This document shows, in pieces, positions 11,147 through 23,304 of a stretch of 64,000 bases of DNA. The notes beneath the pieces are model-generated. The model was not told the origin of the DNA, searched no databases, and worked only from the letters and a program-made list of their open reading frames with translations. Each line of letters begins with the position of its first letter. Position 1 is the first letter of the stretch. The position numbers and the translations under genes are program-made. The stretch is from Cryptomeria japonica (Eukaryota > Streptophyta > Pinopsida > Cupressales > Cupressaceae), in NCBI RefSeq assembly GCF_030272615.1, contig NC_081409.1:475226573-475290572 (forward strand), written 5' to 3'.

Positions 11147-13090
11147 ATGGCTGAACAACAATATGGCATGCTGGACATTAGTGTCCTATATCAAGATCCT
11201 ACACAAGATCCTATGCAAGGGAAAAGTGTGCAACTCGATATCCAGGATCCACAACCACAAGGGGACCCTAACATGATTGATCAAGATGACCTCTCCCCAG
11301 AAGTGCAACCAATCCTAGAGGATTCTTACAATCAAGAAATGATGGAAAAATTCATCTGACACAATCCTAGTGGTCTTCTAAAGACTCTTATTGAAAATGG
11401 AGCTCACCTTCCCCCTGATTTTGATAGATCCATTCTTGATCAATAACCACAAGGATAATTTTATCCTACCCATATCGTTATGCCTATCATTCAACCCCAA
11501 TAAATCGTGCCTCTGTCAATCATTCAACCCCAATTAATAGCACCCATAGTATCCGTCCCCATAGCTTACATCCAACCTTCTTCCTTCTTGACATCTATAT
11601 CATTATCCAATCCAATCATGTCTATTCTCCAGCATGCTTCTATTCCATCTTCTTCTACCTGACCACATGTCTCTATTCCACAATCTTCGATTCCTCTCAA
11701 TAATGCCACTAATTTCATCAACACTTCCCTTCCTTCGGTCACAACAATTCACAATTCATGACCAATCATCACTCAAGTCCCCATTACATCGCTCATCACA
11801 TCTCATATTTTTGCTTCTTCATCATATCAATATATTATTGGTCATGGTATACCTCCCACGACTCACCAGATACTCGAGGCAAATACGGTCCATCATGTCC
11901 AAGACCCACAACACGAAATAATCAAGGAAATCCAGGCCTGAAAAACATTATCAAAAACATGAAGGAAGGGACTAACAAAAGAAAACCTTATTCATTTAAG
12001 GAATTTTGTCCTTGTCCTTATGATCCTTCAATATCAGTTGCACCTTACCCACTAGGGTTTGAGATGCCTAAGTTCACGAAGTATGAGGGTCAAGGGGACC
12101 CCCAAGACCATGTTCGTGAATTTCATATTTTATGCCAAGAAGTCTCCTATTGTGATTTATATCTTTGAAGGCTCTTCCCTAAGAGTCTCATGAGTGATGC
12201 TCTTGCATGGTTTTCGTCCTTTCCCAGAGCTTCTATCACCTCCTTCCCAGACTTAGCATAAAAGTTTGTGGCCCACTATGCTTACAACATTGTCAATTAT
12301 GTTTTCATGATGGACCTTTTTAACATGAAATAGAGGCCTGGGAAAAATTTCACTAAATTCTTACAGAGGTGGTGACACCTTATCAAGAAATTCCAGTGGG
12401 ATATTCCAAAACAACACCAAATTAAATTATTTCAGAAAAATCTGGTGCCTGAACTATTAAAACCCTTGACATCTTAGTGCATTAAGTTTTTCTAGAAGTT
12501 TATTGCTAAGGGCCTAGCCCTTGAACATGTCTTGTTGGAGGAAGGTACCCTAAAACATTATCAAAAATCAAGTCAGAATACTTCCTCTTATCACAATGAC
12601 AAACCAAAAATTTGGTCCAAAAATAATAAGGTAGTCAACGATGGTGTCACTGATGCAAGGCGGGTTCAGACCATGGCTACCCCTCCAAAGTCCACCACCA
12701 CTAATCGCTAGTTCAATACTCACAAAAATAATAAAAATCAATCTCAGAGGCCTCCCAACAATGTCTCAGTTCAGGGGTGACCACCCCGTTCTAACAATCA
12801 GGCTCCAAGAGAGTATACTCCCCTTGCTGAGCCCATTGAGGTTGTGTTCCAAAAGCTTGTCCAGGTGGGTGCGGTTGTCTTTCCAATAACTCACTTGTTT
12901 GACCCTAATAAACCTAAACCTAGGTGGTATAATGAGAATGATTATTGTGACTATCATCGCATAAATGGGCATGATACACAAAAGTGTATGAAACTGAAGA
13001 AATACATACAATATCTCATTGATAAGGGTGATAATGAGGTAGCTACAACAAAACCTGGTAATAAGAATGACAAACTCAAAATGTACTAGG
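11147..13090 (+). pseudogene. gag: Tat gag polyprotein (decayed)
   Basis: The ATG at 11147 opens MAEQQYGMLDISVLYQDP. The frame shifts near 11930 and then runs on with stops. The capsid region about 12040-12540 shows KFTKYEGQGDPQDHVREF, then LMSDALAWFSSFPRASI and GKNFTKFLQRW, the usual order of the plant Gypsy gag domain. A zinc-binding segment with Cys-x2-His, Gly-His and Cys lies at 12946-12987 (CDYHRINGHDTQKC), as in Tat gags. Gag would build the cytoplasmic virus-like particle. At least seven stops (for example 12166-12168, 12256, 12331) and one frameshift prevent a full product. Confidence 0.8.
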
Positions 13091-13716
13091 AACCTTTCCT
13101 GAAGCATGACAAAGGAAAGGGATCATCATCTAATACCGTGAACTATGATTATACCAATTACATAACTGACTTTGAATTTTTGGTAGGTCGCATTGAGCCT
13201 ATGAATAACCATGTCAACATCATCACTGTTAAGGGAACTAATCCTCCCCCTTCCCAAAGAAGACCTAGGATCACTATTCAAGGTGATCCCACCCCTCCTC
13301 AACTGGCAAGCAGACCTAACCCTACTAAGATAGTCATTCAAGGCACCATACCTTCTGCTTCCCACCCTTAGAATGAATGCAATGTAACTACCCACCATGG
13401 GAGGGTAACTATCCAAGGATCCCCTCCTCCACCAAACCCTCCCCCCATGTCATCCACTCATCAATATAACCTCCTTGACCATCTTGGGAAGACACCCACA
13501 TAGATCTCCATCTTAAAACTCCTCAAGACCTCCCCTGTCCACAAGGAAATTTTGGAACAAGCCCTCCTCAAGTCATGTGTCCCCGACAACATCAATGCTG
13601 CCCAATTCCAAGCCCTCATTGTTAACCTTGTTGCCCAACAACACCTTGTTTTCACCTCTAATGATGCCCTTGTGGATGATGATCATAATAAACCATTGCA
13701 TATTGAATCCCTTATC
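13091..13716 (+). pseudogene. Gag-protease linker of Tat element
   Basis: Same frame as gag and protease, Pro/Thr/Ile-rich. The phrase TIQG or VIQG recurs (RITIQGDP, KIVIQGTI, RVTIQGSP), forming short imperfect repeats near 13270, 13330 and 13410. The part near 13560-13660 (EQALLKSCVPDNINAAQF) resembles the pre-protease helix of Tat polyproteins. It carries several stops. It has no separate known function. Confidence 0.5.
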
Positions 13717-14000
13717 TAGAAACACAAGGTTCAATGCTTCTTGATAGACGGTGGATCCAGACTCAACCTCTATACATACAAGTTAATAAAGCAATTGGGA
13801 CTTTCTGAGGACCTGATTGATATGTTAGGACAGATTACAATCAAAGCCTATGATGATGCAAAAATGGTTTGCAAAGGAATTATTACTTTACCTCTTCAAG
13901 TGGTCCCTATTACAATTGAGACCCCTTGCCAAGTTTTGGATCTTGATCTCCCCTATAAATTTATCCTCAGCCACCCATGGATTCATTCCCTTTAAGTTGT
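13717..14000 (+). pseudogene. Tat aspartic protease domain
   Basis: The domain reads LIDGGSRLN with the catalytic Asp codon at 13747-13749, where DSGS or DGGS is usual. It continues through IKAYDDAKMVCKGIITLPLQ and ends with the LPYKFILSHPWI block (Tat proteases typically end with an LGRPWI-like strand). It would process the Gag-Pol precursor. The frame is shared with gag (remainder 1) and ends at TAA 13993-13995. The protease core is intact, but the polyprotein around it is not. Confidence 0.75.
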
Positions 14001-15344
14001 TCCTTCCACTTACCATCAATGCATTAAATTTCCTTTCAATGGTAGAGAGATCACTATCAAAGGTGATCCAAAACCTTTCCAGTATTGCAAGCTCTTAGAA
14101 GGAAAATATCGATACCATTGCTCATTAAATAGACCCACTCCATCTCCTCCATTTGATGTATCTAAAGTTGCCTCCACCTCATCTCAAACAAAGCCCAAAG
14201 TTAAGATCCTAGACAATGGCTGCAAAGAATATAAACTTGAGGATGTCTTATTAATATTTAATTTCCCTATGTCTCCTAAGTCATTTGCTAGGCACAAGTA
14301 AATAAAAAAAAGACCAGAAACTTGTTATACAATGTAAGGATACCACCTTCAAGAAATAGGTCCCACTTGATGAGGAAAGTCTTGAGACACATATTTCTTT
14401 GTGGTTGTATCGTGAAGAAGATGAAAAACCATCAAAGATTCCCAAGAGGATGTATCCAAAAGCATCAGCCATAGTGGATAAAATGGGTTACAAGGACACA
14501 GTCTGGGGCCAGAAGAGAAAGGAATCAAAGCATCGATAAATCCCATCTCATACAAGTATAACAAGGGCTTGGATTATACTCTAGTACCTAAGATCACTAT
14601 CACTAGTACCCCTTCAAGTCCCTCCTTGGATGTCGAAGATTGATGAAGAGGAATTCCATGAAATGCCTTTTGAATACAAAGATGACATCTTCTTTGACAC
14701 CCACATTAACACCATCACCCCCATAATCCCTTCTACCCCGCATGAGCTACAACTTGTTCACCCCGAGCTTATAGACTGGGATCAACAGACAAACCCACTT
14801 TAGACATATGTCCCGATGATAATGCTCTCATGGCTCTCTTGACTATGCACAACTTAGAAGAGTGAAATAGAGTTCATGGGATTCAATTACATGAGAATGG
14901 ATACTTTGGTAGTCAGGTCAATCCCCTTAGTTATAAAAAGGATAATAAAAAGAAAAATCATGATTCCCTAGGTGAAAACCTCTCCAAGGCACCTTTGGAT
15001 GAGGAAAAAGTAAAAACAAAGGGCATATCCAAAAGTGAAAACCTGGATTAGGCACTTGAGGATGAGGGACTTGAACTCCCTACCATTGTTCCTCCACAAG
15101 AAGATAGGTCAACTTTATTGATAGAAGAAATGTACACTATCAATCTCAACACTGAAGACACCACAAAGAACATGCTCATTGCTAAGTCCTTGAGGGATCA
15201 AGAGAAACAAAGCTTTATCAGTTTTCTCATAGAAACACAGATCAATTTTGTCTGGTCATATGCTGACATGCCAGGCCTAGATCCTGACTTGGTAGTTCAC
15301 AATCTTGTTGTTTGTCTGGATGCGAAACCAGTAAAGAAAAATTA
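14001..15344 (+). pseudogene. Protease-RT spacer of Tat element
   Basis: A decayed linker with readable patches in shifting frames. An acidic stretch lies near 14650-14790. A better preserved part at 15118-15345 includes SFLIETQINFVWSYADMPG and PDLVVHNL, the conserved lead-in to RT in Tat elements. A frameshift at about 15345 moves the reading from remainder 1 to remainder 0. No independent function is known. Confidence 0.6.
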
Positions 15345-16075
15345 TGTAAGATGCATACACACATTGCACTCCTTGTCAAAGAAGAGCTTCAAAAGATGTT
15401 GGATGTTGGATTCATAAAACCAATACATTATCCTGAATGGGTATCCAATTTTGTTCCTATCAACAAACTTGTTGGGGGCATCTATATTTACATAGATTTC
15501 TGAGATTTGAATAAAGCCTGCCCTAAGGATGATTTCACACTCCCCAATAGAGACATGATTGTAGACCTCATATCAGGACATAAAATGTTATCACCTATGG
15601 CTTGATTGTATAGATACAATCAGATCAGGATCGCAGAGGAAGACCAACACAAAATAACATTAACAACACCATGGGGTACCTTTTGTTATCAAGTCATGCC
15701 TTTTGGTCTCAAGAATGTCAAAGCTACATACCAATGAGAAATGAAAAAAAATTTCCATGACCTTTTGCACAAAATCATGGAGGATTACGTGGATTATCTT
15801 CTAGGAAAATCCAAGACAAGACATGAGCATATCCCTATCTTAAGGAAAAATTTTACAAGATTGGAAAAATATAAACTACACCTAAATCCCAAGAAATGCG
15901 TCTTTGGTGTCACATCTGGGAAACTGTTAGGTTTTATTGTTTCTTGCAGAGGCATAGAGGTTGATCCTGCAAAGGTGAAAGCTATAATGGAAATATCTCC
16001 CCCAAAGACCCTTAGACAATTGCGCAGCCTCCAAGGAAAGCTCCAATCTATTAGATGCTTCATCTCATAGCTTGT
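15345..16075 (+). pseudogene. Tat reverse transcriptase (decayed)
   Basis: Motifs run in order: EELQKMLDVGFIKP, PEWVSNFVPI, DLNKACPKDDFTLP, GYNQ-like YRYNQIRIAEEDQHK, TPWGTFCYQVMPFGLKN, then the active-site loop. The loop reads YVDY at 15786-15797, so the second catalytic Asp is Tyr. Stops fall at 15501, near 15601 and at 15736-15738; the first and third look like CGA-to-TGA changes. It copies element RNA into DNA in family members but cannot here. NKACPKDD is the hallmark of Tat RT. Confidence 0.9.
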
Positions 16076-16655
16076 GGACAAATGTCACCCATTTGCACAC
16101 CTACTACACAAGGATACCAAATTCAAATGGGACTACCTGTATCAAAAGGATTATGAGAAACTCAAGGAATATCTTGCATCACCTTTGGTTCTTATGCCTC
16201 CCATTCTAGGACAACCACTTCTTTTGTACATATCATCTACTGCAATGGCATTGGGGGCATTATTGGCACAGTCAGATGATCAAGGAAAAGAGCATGCTAT
16301 ATACTATATCAATCTCACATTAGTAGGGTATGAGCTCAATTATACCCCTATTGAAAGAGAATGCTTTGCACTTGTCTTTAACACACAAAATCTTTGGCAC
16401 TACATGCTTAACAATAAAACAAAATTGATTGCTAAGATCGACCCTCTCAAGTACCTCTTATCAAAGGCTGCTCTCATAGGCAAAAATGCTAAATGGATCA
16501 TGTTAATAAGTGAGTTTGACATTGAATATGTAGATAGAAAAGAAATCAAAGGACAAGTGATAGCAAACTATCTAGCTGATTCTCCGCTTCTAGGTGATCA
16601 CCCTATCCTCATAGAATTTCTAGATGAATTCATAATGATCATCACTACATCTTCC
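16076..16655 (+). pseudogene. Tat RNase H (first, retroviral-type)
   Basis: Follows RT directly in the same frame. It includes HLLHKDTKFKWDYLYQKDYE, PLLLYISSTAMALGALLAQ (the DAS/SAS-like first motif), NYTPIERECFALVF and the C-terminal LISEFDIEYVDRKEIKGQVI. The frame is open from 16074 to the TGA at 16659-16661. It would degrade the RNA strand of the hybrid. The usual acidic residue in the first motif reads as Ser-Ser, so activity is doubtful. Confidence 0.8.
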
Positions 16656-17040
16656 ACATGACAGTTATCCTTTGATGGTTCTTGCACCCAGAATAGATCG
16701 GGGGTAGGCATACTGTTAATTTCACCCCAAGTATATTGTATCCCTAAATCATACAAGATAGCCTTTGCATGCACTAATCACTGGACTTCGTTTGGCTATC
16801 CAATGGAAGATATTGGAATTACTATCTATGGTGATTCCCAACTTGTCATCAAACAAGTCAATGATGAGTATCAAACAAAATATGACAAGCTTCTTCCTTA
16901 TTATAGTATGCTTGAGGACCTCAAGCAACATTTTACATCAATAAAGATTGATAAGATTCCACATACCAACAATAGAGCCATAGATGCAATGGGCACTATT
17001 GGTTCCCTCCTTCAAATGCTGGCACATAGTCAGAAGTGTT
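16656..17040 (+). pseudogene. Second, archaeal-type RNase H of Tat element
   Basis: After a TGA the frame continues with LSFDGSCTQNRSGVGILLIS (Asp codon 16674-16676), then IYGDSQLVIKQVN (Asp codon 16833-16835), and ends with TNNRAIDAM. This is the additional RNase H specific to the Tat lineage. Three acidic positions are visible. A TAG breaks it near 16785. Its presence is strong evidence for Tat assignment. Confidence 0.85.
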
Positions 17041-17299
17041 AGTTTTTGGTCGAGCAACTCTTCATACTGGCATATGACCTACTAGAGTCTGAAATGGTGT
17101 GCGTACTCATTGGTCCTGAATCCCCTTGGTATTAGGATACCTTCACTTACCTAAGAGATAACACCATTCCACCACACCTCACCAAAACCTAATAACAAAC
17201 CTTTATCCATAGATGTGCCCATTATACTATCCTTGGAGACACCCTATCCAGAAGGCATTTCTATGGTTCCCTCCTAAGGTGTCTAGACAAACAAGAGGC

Positions 17300-18296
17300 T
17301 GAATGGGCACTACGTGAAGTGCACAAAGGTATCTATGGGGCACACTCAAGTGGTCTCACCTTGGCTAAAAAACTTTTGCAAATGAGATACTACTAGCCTA
17401 CAATGGAAGTAGATGCATATAATTATGTGAAGATATGTATCCCTTGCCAGAAGCATGGCGACAAGATCCACACTCTATCACAAGATCTGCAGCCTTTTAT
17501 CACACCTTGGCCCTTCTCACAATGGGGGCTTGATCTCATTGATAAAATCCACCCTGCATCCTCCAATGTTCATAAATTCATCATTACTGCCACTGAATAC
17601 TTCACCAGGTGGGTGGAGGCCATTCCTCTTACCTTCACCACTGGTAACCAAATCTCAAAATTCATTCTGAACTATTTAATCTGCCAATATGGAATTCTTA
17701 AGGTTATTATCACAGATAATGGCAGATCTTTCAAAAATCTGGATGTTAAAGGGCTCTGTCAAAAGTTTGATATCCAGCACCGCTTCTCCACTCCCTATTA
17801 CCCGCAAGGTAACGGTCAAGATGAGGCCTCTAATAAGACCTTAATCAAAATTCTTAGAAAGATAGCCAATGAAGCTAGCCGTGACTGGTACCTCCAACTC
17901 TATCCTGCTTTGTGGACCTACCATACCTCCATCTACACACCCATAGGCACCACTCCATATTCCCTCGTCTTTGGCTCTGAAGTTGTTCTCCCTCTTGAGA
18001 TCAAGATCCTCTCCCTAAGGGTGTCGCTAAAAAATATCCTCCCAGATGAGGAATATAGAGTTACCAGGCTGTAAGAGCTATAATTGTTGGATTAAAGGTG
18101 CCTCAAGTCCTTAAATCATCTTCGGGCATATCATAATCGCTTACACTTGAGTTACAAGAAGAAAGTTAGAACCTGGGAATTTGAAGTTGGTGATCTTGTC
18201 CTTATGTAAAATCAAAGAAATCTGCAAGAAAGAGAGAAGAAAGGAAAGTTCAAGCCCAATTGGCTTAGACCTTATGTAATCACAACAAAGTATGAA
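17300..18296 (+). pseudogene. Tat integrase (decayed)
   Basis: The zinc-binding part has His in VHKGIYGAHSSG and the Cys pair ICIPCQKHG, separated by a TAG at about 17396. The core follows with WGLDLID (first Asp), ITDNG (second Asp, 17715-17717) and the Glu at 17823-17825 in QDEASNKT. So the DDE triad is present. The C-terminal part (VRTWEFEVGDLVLM) continues to about 18296 after stops at 18072 and 18206. I saw no chromodomain, consistent with Tat. The enzyme would join element DNA to the chromosome. Confidence 0.88.
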
Positions 18297-19783
18297 TAAG
18301 GATGAGCCCATTAAATTGAGCTTTCGGCCCATGAAATTGAGCTTCACATGTACTCTGGATCAAGTCTCAGTAATCGAATGTTTGTACTCAGGTGTCCATG
18401 TCATCTGGTATATTGCCTACTCACATCCATCAGTCACTTCTACCCATTATGATGCATCCTTCTCCTATCTGGTAGTATACCCACAAATCCTAAGTCCTAC
18501 TCTTGGCAAGAGATGTCAGTTGGCCTTGTGCATTCTATTTGCATGATTTGATTTGTCTACTTTGATTTGCATCACTTTGTCCTATGACTGTTCCTACCCA
18601 TGGCTATCAGTATCAATCTATATCTTGGTATTTTGTGGGAGGGACATATTGGGGCATTTTTTTATGGTATGGTGTGTTTGAAGGTTTCCCTTGTACATAC
18701 CAGCAACCCTACATTAGTGTTTATCAACACTTTCATGATTGTTTGAAAGGCGTACCTGTTTGTCTGAGATTCAGTCCACGCCTTGGGTTTTTCATGACAT
18801 CTTGGTTCCTATAATCAGTGGTGTAGACTACCCTTGGCAATATCAAACTAGGTTGGCTCTCCACACCTTGTGCACAATAAATCTCCCTACCCATCCCATA
18901 TCAACACATTTTTTGATCATATCCCCCTTTTCACATGTTGGAGACCTCAATTCCACCCCCCCCCCCCCCCAATGTTCTTCTATCCTACCTAAGGTCATTG
19001 TATTATGATTGGCATATTCTCAAATAAATTTTGCATTATTCATATAGGTGCATTACTCATTTTTATCTGCTGCATTAATCTTTTGTTTGTTGCATTATTC
19101 ATTTTTATCCATCATTTAGGGTGCATCTCAAATTTTGTTGCATTATTCATTTTTTATCTATCATTTAGGTTGCGTCTCAAATTTTGTTACATTAGTCATT
19201 TCTTATCCATCATTTAGTTTACATTTCAAATTTTGTTGCTTTATTCATTTTTATTTTGTACAGTGTGCCTAACAATTAGTTTGTATTGATTTTGTTGCAT
19301 ATTCATTATAGATTAATCCATTAAATCACACTATATTCTTAAAATCATCAGAAAAATCCAAAACATAATACATCATCCAAAAATATATATACACATCATA
19401 AAATCCCAAAACATATGCATCCACATACACAACCATCGTGCATCCATTAAAGTGTCAGTAATATATCATAAACAAATGCATACATAAGTATCCATCCTGC
19501 ACTCACCAAAGTGTCAGTAACATATCATAAGTATAGGCATATGTAAGCATCCATCCTGCATCACAAATAGGTCAACACAAAACATCCATAATCATCATCA
19601 ATGCATCACATCATAAAATAATAATTAATGTCCATCATAATGTTCATAATAAAGTACATGCATAAATAAGCACCACCAAAAATCATATATCACATATATA
19701 TGTCTCTAAAAAAAATGAATATAATAGTCATAGTACAATGGCCACCCCAAAGGGTAAAAAATAATACATAATGTCATGTGGAA
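18297..19783 (+). other. 3' region of Tat element, first part, no gene seen
   Basis: Non-coding between integrase and the antisense ORF. It holds a run of 14 C at 18957-18970. At 19025-19260 a loose direct repeat of about 60 bases recurs (GTTGCATTATTCATTTTTAT with CATCATTTAGG), four times. The short open frames here look fortuitous. Confidence 0.5.
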
Positions 19784-21255
19784 CTAACTCTCCCCTCCTG
19801 TCTCTCCAGCCTCCTCCTCATCCCCTCCTCCTTTGGATCCCTTTTCTCCCCCTATCCTAGGTGGTCTCATACCCACCGATCCACCTGTCTGCTGGTTGTG
19901 TGTCAAACGCTGATTGTGGGTCATGTGAGAATGTACACTCTTTGTGTACGATGCTTCTCTCTTCTCTGCTGGCACCACTCCATGATATAATCCTCTATAG
20001 AACGTAGCATCCCATCCTACCCTGTCTTCCCTCTCTCATTGTTGCATCATATAAAAGTACATCTGCTCTAGCCCTGTGGGGACTAACACCTATCGTGTTG
20101 AGTCCCTCTCCTGCCGCAGGCGAGTAACATCTGCCTTTTCTCTCTGCACCCTCACCCATAAACTCTCCAACTCCTCATCCTACTGCTATAATGTTCTCTC
20201 TAGCTCCCTAATGGTGGTCCTTATCCTCACCTCATCCAGCATCCTCTCTGCCTCCTCTCCCTCCCTCTATAAATCATCCACCTTGGTCCAAGCCATCTGC
20301 AGTCTCTCTGTCAAATCATCAATCTCCCATTGTAACCTCCCCACCTCTGCCTACAGACTATCTCCTTGCTCTAGAAACATCCCTCTCCTGTATGAGCCTA
20401 TCAAAATATTCCTGAGAAAATATACCACTACCCTCCACTCTAGTGTCGTATGCCTATACATCAAGAATATCCATCGACATGGCCTCATCTCCTCCACCCT
20501 CCCCCTCCCCTGTTACCTGCCCTATCATTGATGTAGCCACCTATATCTATGATCAAATGGCTTCCTGCAGCCCTCTCCCTTGTACTACCCCCTCCTCTGC
20601 CTCATGGCATCCCTGCCTCCTTCCACCAAATCCCTATTCCTAGGAGAATCCTCCTCCCCTCTGACTATCTCATCCATAGCTGGCTGCACTTCATCATCCT
20701 CCAACACCCCTATAATGGTCAACTGCACTAGTAGGTGCACCTCCCACCAACTCCTATACCCCCCTTGTGGTGCCTGGATCCTCCCTTGCACCCCTCCGCT
20801 CATCCCAGATCAAGTAGGCTGCAGTCTAAAAACTGGTCCTCCCCTATAGCGGACCCACACTCTGCCCCCACAAGCCCACCTCTCAACTAATTTGTGGAAA
20901 TAATGGTATATCACCTGCTATATCTTGTACTCCGAACTATCGGGCCACCCTATAGGGTGCATAGTACTCCATAACATATACCAACCTCCCAAAAAGCTCA
21001 TATGTCCTGAACTACCTATATAGCCTCATTATCACCAACCAGTGCTCTCTCCATGCCAATGACCCTAAATGCACCTACATTCATGCAAACCACTTCATTA
21101 TCCCTTATCATTCTTCCTAACCCTCCCCTTATCCTATTCCCCAAACACTCATGATACCCCCTAAGACACTTTCTATACCTATACTCATCAAATTCTTCAT
21201 TTTTCAACATCCCTAGCACACACGTTGTTTCATCTAGTAGTCGCACCAAAACCAT
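19784..21255 (-). pseudogene. Antisense ORF in the 3' region of the Tat element
   Basis: Read on the minus strand, ATG at 21255 opens MVLVRLLDETTCVLGM. After one frameshift near 21015 a single frame continues to TAG at 19784, about 490 codons with scattered stops. The middle reads SFLGGWYMLWSTMHPIGWPD and QAPQGGYRSWWEVHLL. The C-terminal third is a coiled coil (GRLQWEIDDLTERLQ, then EEAERMLDEVRIRTTIRELE and VQREKADVTRLRQERD). It ends in a Gly/Glu tail. Antisense ORFs between integrase and the 3' LTR are known from some Tat elements (for example Grande). I do not know the function. One shared frame with coherent composition argues against chance. Confidence 0.6.
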
Positions 21256-21282
21256 GGCACTTGTGCTATGCCACAATCGCAC

Positions 21283-22013
21283 ATGCTAAAAAATCCAGAC
21301 CTCGGACCTAATCCTGATCGGCACGGGCTCTCACGCCACGTGACCCTTTTTCCCACCCTCATATTTAAACCCTAACCTAGACCAGTGCGGGCGCTCACAC
21401 CATGCGTGTATTCCCACCTCAAAATCCCCTCAGACCCCTAATCCCCATGTGCACTGGCGCTATTTGCCAACTCTCGCTCTAACCTAGGGGTGCGCACGCT
21501 AAAATGGTGATTAGCGCATCCACCCTACTAAATCTTTAGCCTAATCTAGCCCCTAAATTCTACCATAAACCTATCAAATAATAGGGTGGGCTTAGGGTAC
21601 GTATCATGGACTATAATGGGTGGGCCTCTCGTGCCAACAAACCCTCTCTACACAGTGCTCATGTGTGGGAATGTGGTCCATCTCTCCTTCTACTTTCTAA
21701 GCTCTGATTTGCTCCAATAGTTATGTGTGACAATCCCTTCATTGAGCCCTCTATGGCTTATATGGGCCCCCTCGTGGGCCCACCTCTTTGTCTCTCCCCT
21801 TCTTCTATCTCTTCACGTATTTTCCTCAATCATTTCTTCCTTTCTCTCTCATTCGTTCATTATTTCCCTCTTTCTTTCTTCTTTTTGATAATTTTCTGCT
21901 AATTTTTTTTTTTAATTCTGAAAAATTCTCGAGGGGGCATACACCACCCATGCTTTATGTAGGGGCACCCTCTTTCTTCTATCTTTTACCCATTGCCAAA
22001 TTTTGTCATTGCG
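21283..22013 (+). other. 3' region of Tat element, last part, with conserved CTCGAGGGGGCAT
   Basis: No protein seen. CTCGAGGGGGCAT at 21928-21940, about 90 bases before the polypurine tract, recurs at the equivalent place in NA2 (minus strand, 47629 to 47617). The stretch 21300-21600 has repeated GCGC-rich motifs (gcgcacgct, gtgcgggcgctcac) unlike its AT-rich surroundings. Confidence 0.5.
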
Positions 22014-22029
22014 TAAAAGAGGGGAAAAA
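22014..22029 (+). other. Polypurine tract of Tat element
   Basis: AAAAGAGGGGAAAAA lies immediately before the 3' LTR start TGTAGACAC. This is where plus-strand DNA synthesis is primed. The NA2 tract (AAAGAGGGGCAAAA) is nearly identical. Confidence 0.9.
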
Positions 22030-23304
22030 TGTAGACACTTAAATTAATTATTTTAATTAATTTAACTCTCCTACATAATTAATTAATTTAATTATGTTAA
22101 TTGTTATTCTTCTCAATATTAATTAAATTTAATCCAATTAATATTGTCACTATAGTCCAATGATTGATTTATTCAATAAATCAATTTTCCTTTCTTCTTC
22201 TAAGGCATTAAAAATTAATTCTTCCTAATCCTCCCTTTTGATTAATTAATTTTAACTAATTAATTAATCTGGGTGATTCCTACAAATCACCTTTTTCTAA
22301 TCTATCATTAGTCTAGATTAATTCTTCTAGAAACTCCCTCAATCCTACTTAGCATTATTCTTCAATTTTTAATTGCCTCCACTCATTCTCTGTCCTAGTC
22401 AAATCCTCCTACAAATCCCACTTGCTCCTAATCCTCACCTAATTCTTCTAAAAAGTCCCCCTAATCCCTTGCTAATGCCTAATCCCCATGATTAGGCACA
22501 AAAGTCAACTATAGCCATTTATGGCTAAATCCTCTGTGTCCCCCTCTCACCTTCCACCTTGAATGCTCCCTTTTTGGGTGAATGTGAGATTTTCAAAATC
22601 TCACATTCTCCCATGCTTCTCACCTTCCCAAGGAGTTTTAAAATTCCTTTTCCCTTTTCCAATCCCCATGCACACAATATCTTAGGAATTTTTAATTCCA
22701 TGTGCATCCCTAAGGAATTTTTAATTCTTTTTTGGTGCATTGGGAACTCTTCCCCATGTACCTTGAGGAGGGTGGAGACAAGAAATACCTTTATGGAAAA
22801 TCTCTTGGTCTCCACCCCCCTTTGTCATGTCATTTTCCCTTGATCCATGTGATCTCCTCTCCTCAAATCCTATCCCTCCATTCCTCTTCAATCTTGACCA
22901 TCCATTTTCCTGTATTCAATTCTATAAATTGGGGTCTACATCTCCTCACTTGATCATCTGCAATCCAAGTAATCTTATGCTTCTAGTTTGAGTTTAGCCA
23001 TCCATCAAAGAGCATTCACATCATAGCCATATTTTCATCCATAATCCATCTTTGAGCACTTATCCATCCTCATATCCATCCATTGATGTGTAACTTGGAG
23101 AGTCCACATCCCACTATTGGACCAATCAAAACAAGTCAAGTAGGGGCACATGCTTGGCTTCAACTAGTGTCCAAATTGGAGGAACAAGAGATACTCCTCT
23201 CTTGCAAGGTATATATTAGTTAGTTTATTTCTTTTATTTGTCTTTTTATGCTTATTTAGATTAAAACTAACCTACTAACCTCGCTTGAAATTTCCCTTGG
23301 TTCA
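22030..23304 (+). repeat. 3' LTR of Tat element
   Basis: 1275 bp, direct copy of 7160-8439, starting TGTAGACAC and ending GGTTCA, followed by the target duplication GATTA at 23305-23309. TATA-type box at 22922-22929. By eye about 13 differences in the first 310 bases, mostly transitions. Confidence 0.95.

Larger units (their letters stand above)
7160..23304 (+). mobile_element. Complete Tat-lineage Ty3/Gypsy LTR retrotransposon
   Basis: The element is 16,145 bp, bounded by LTRs at 7160-8439 and 22030-23304 that begin TGTAGACAC and end in CA. A 5-bp target duplication GATTA lies at 7155-7159 and 23305-23309. The interior order is primer-binding site, 2.7 kb leader, gag, protease, RT, RNase H, second (archaeal-type) RNase H, integrase, a 3.7 kb 3' region with an antisense ORF, and a polypurine tract. 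The NKACPKDDF motif in RT and the dual RNase H place it in the Tat lineage. gag-PR lie in one frame and RT to INT in another, with scattered stops. LTRs differ by about 4% in the first 300 bases compared by eye, so it is moderately old and coding-dead. Confidence 0.95.
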
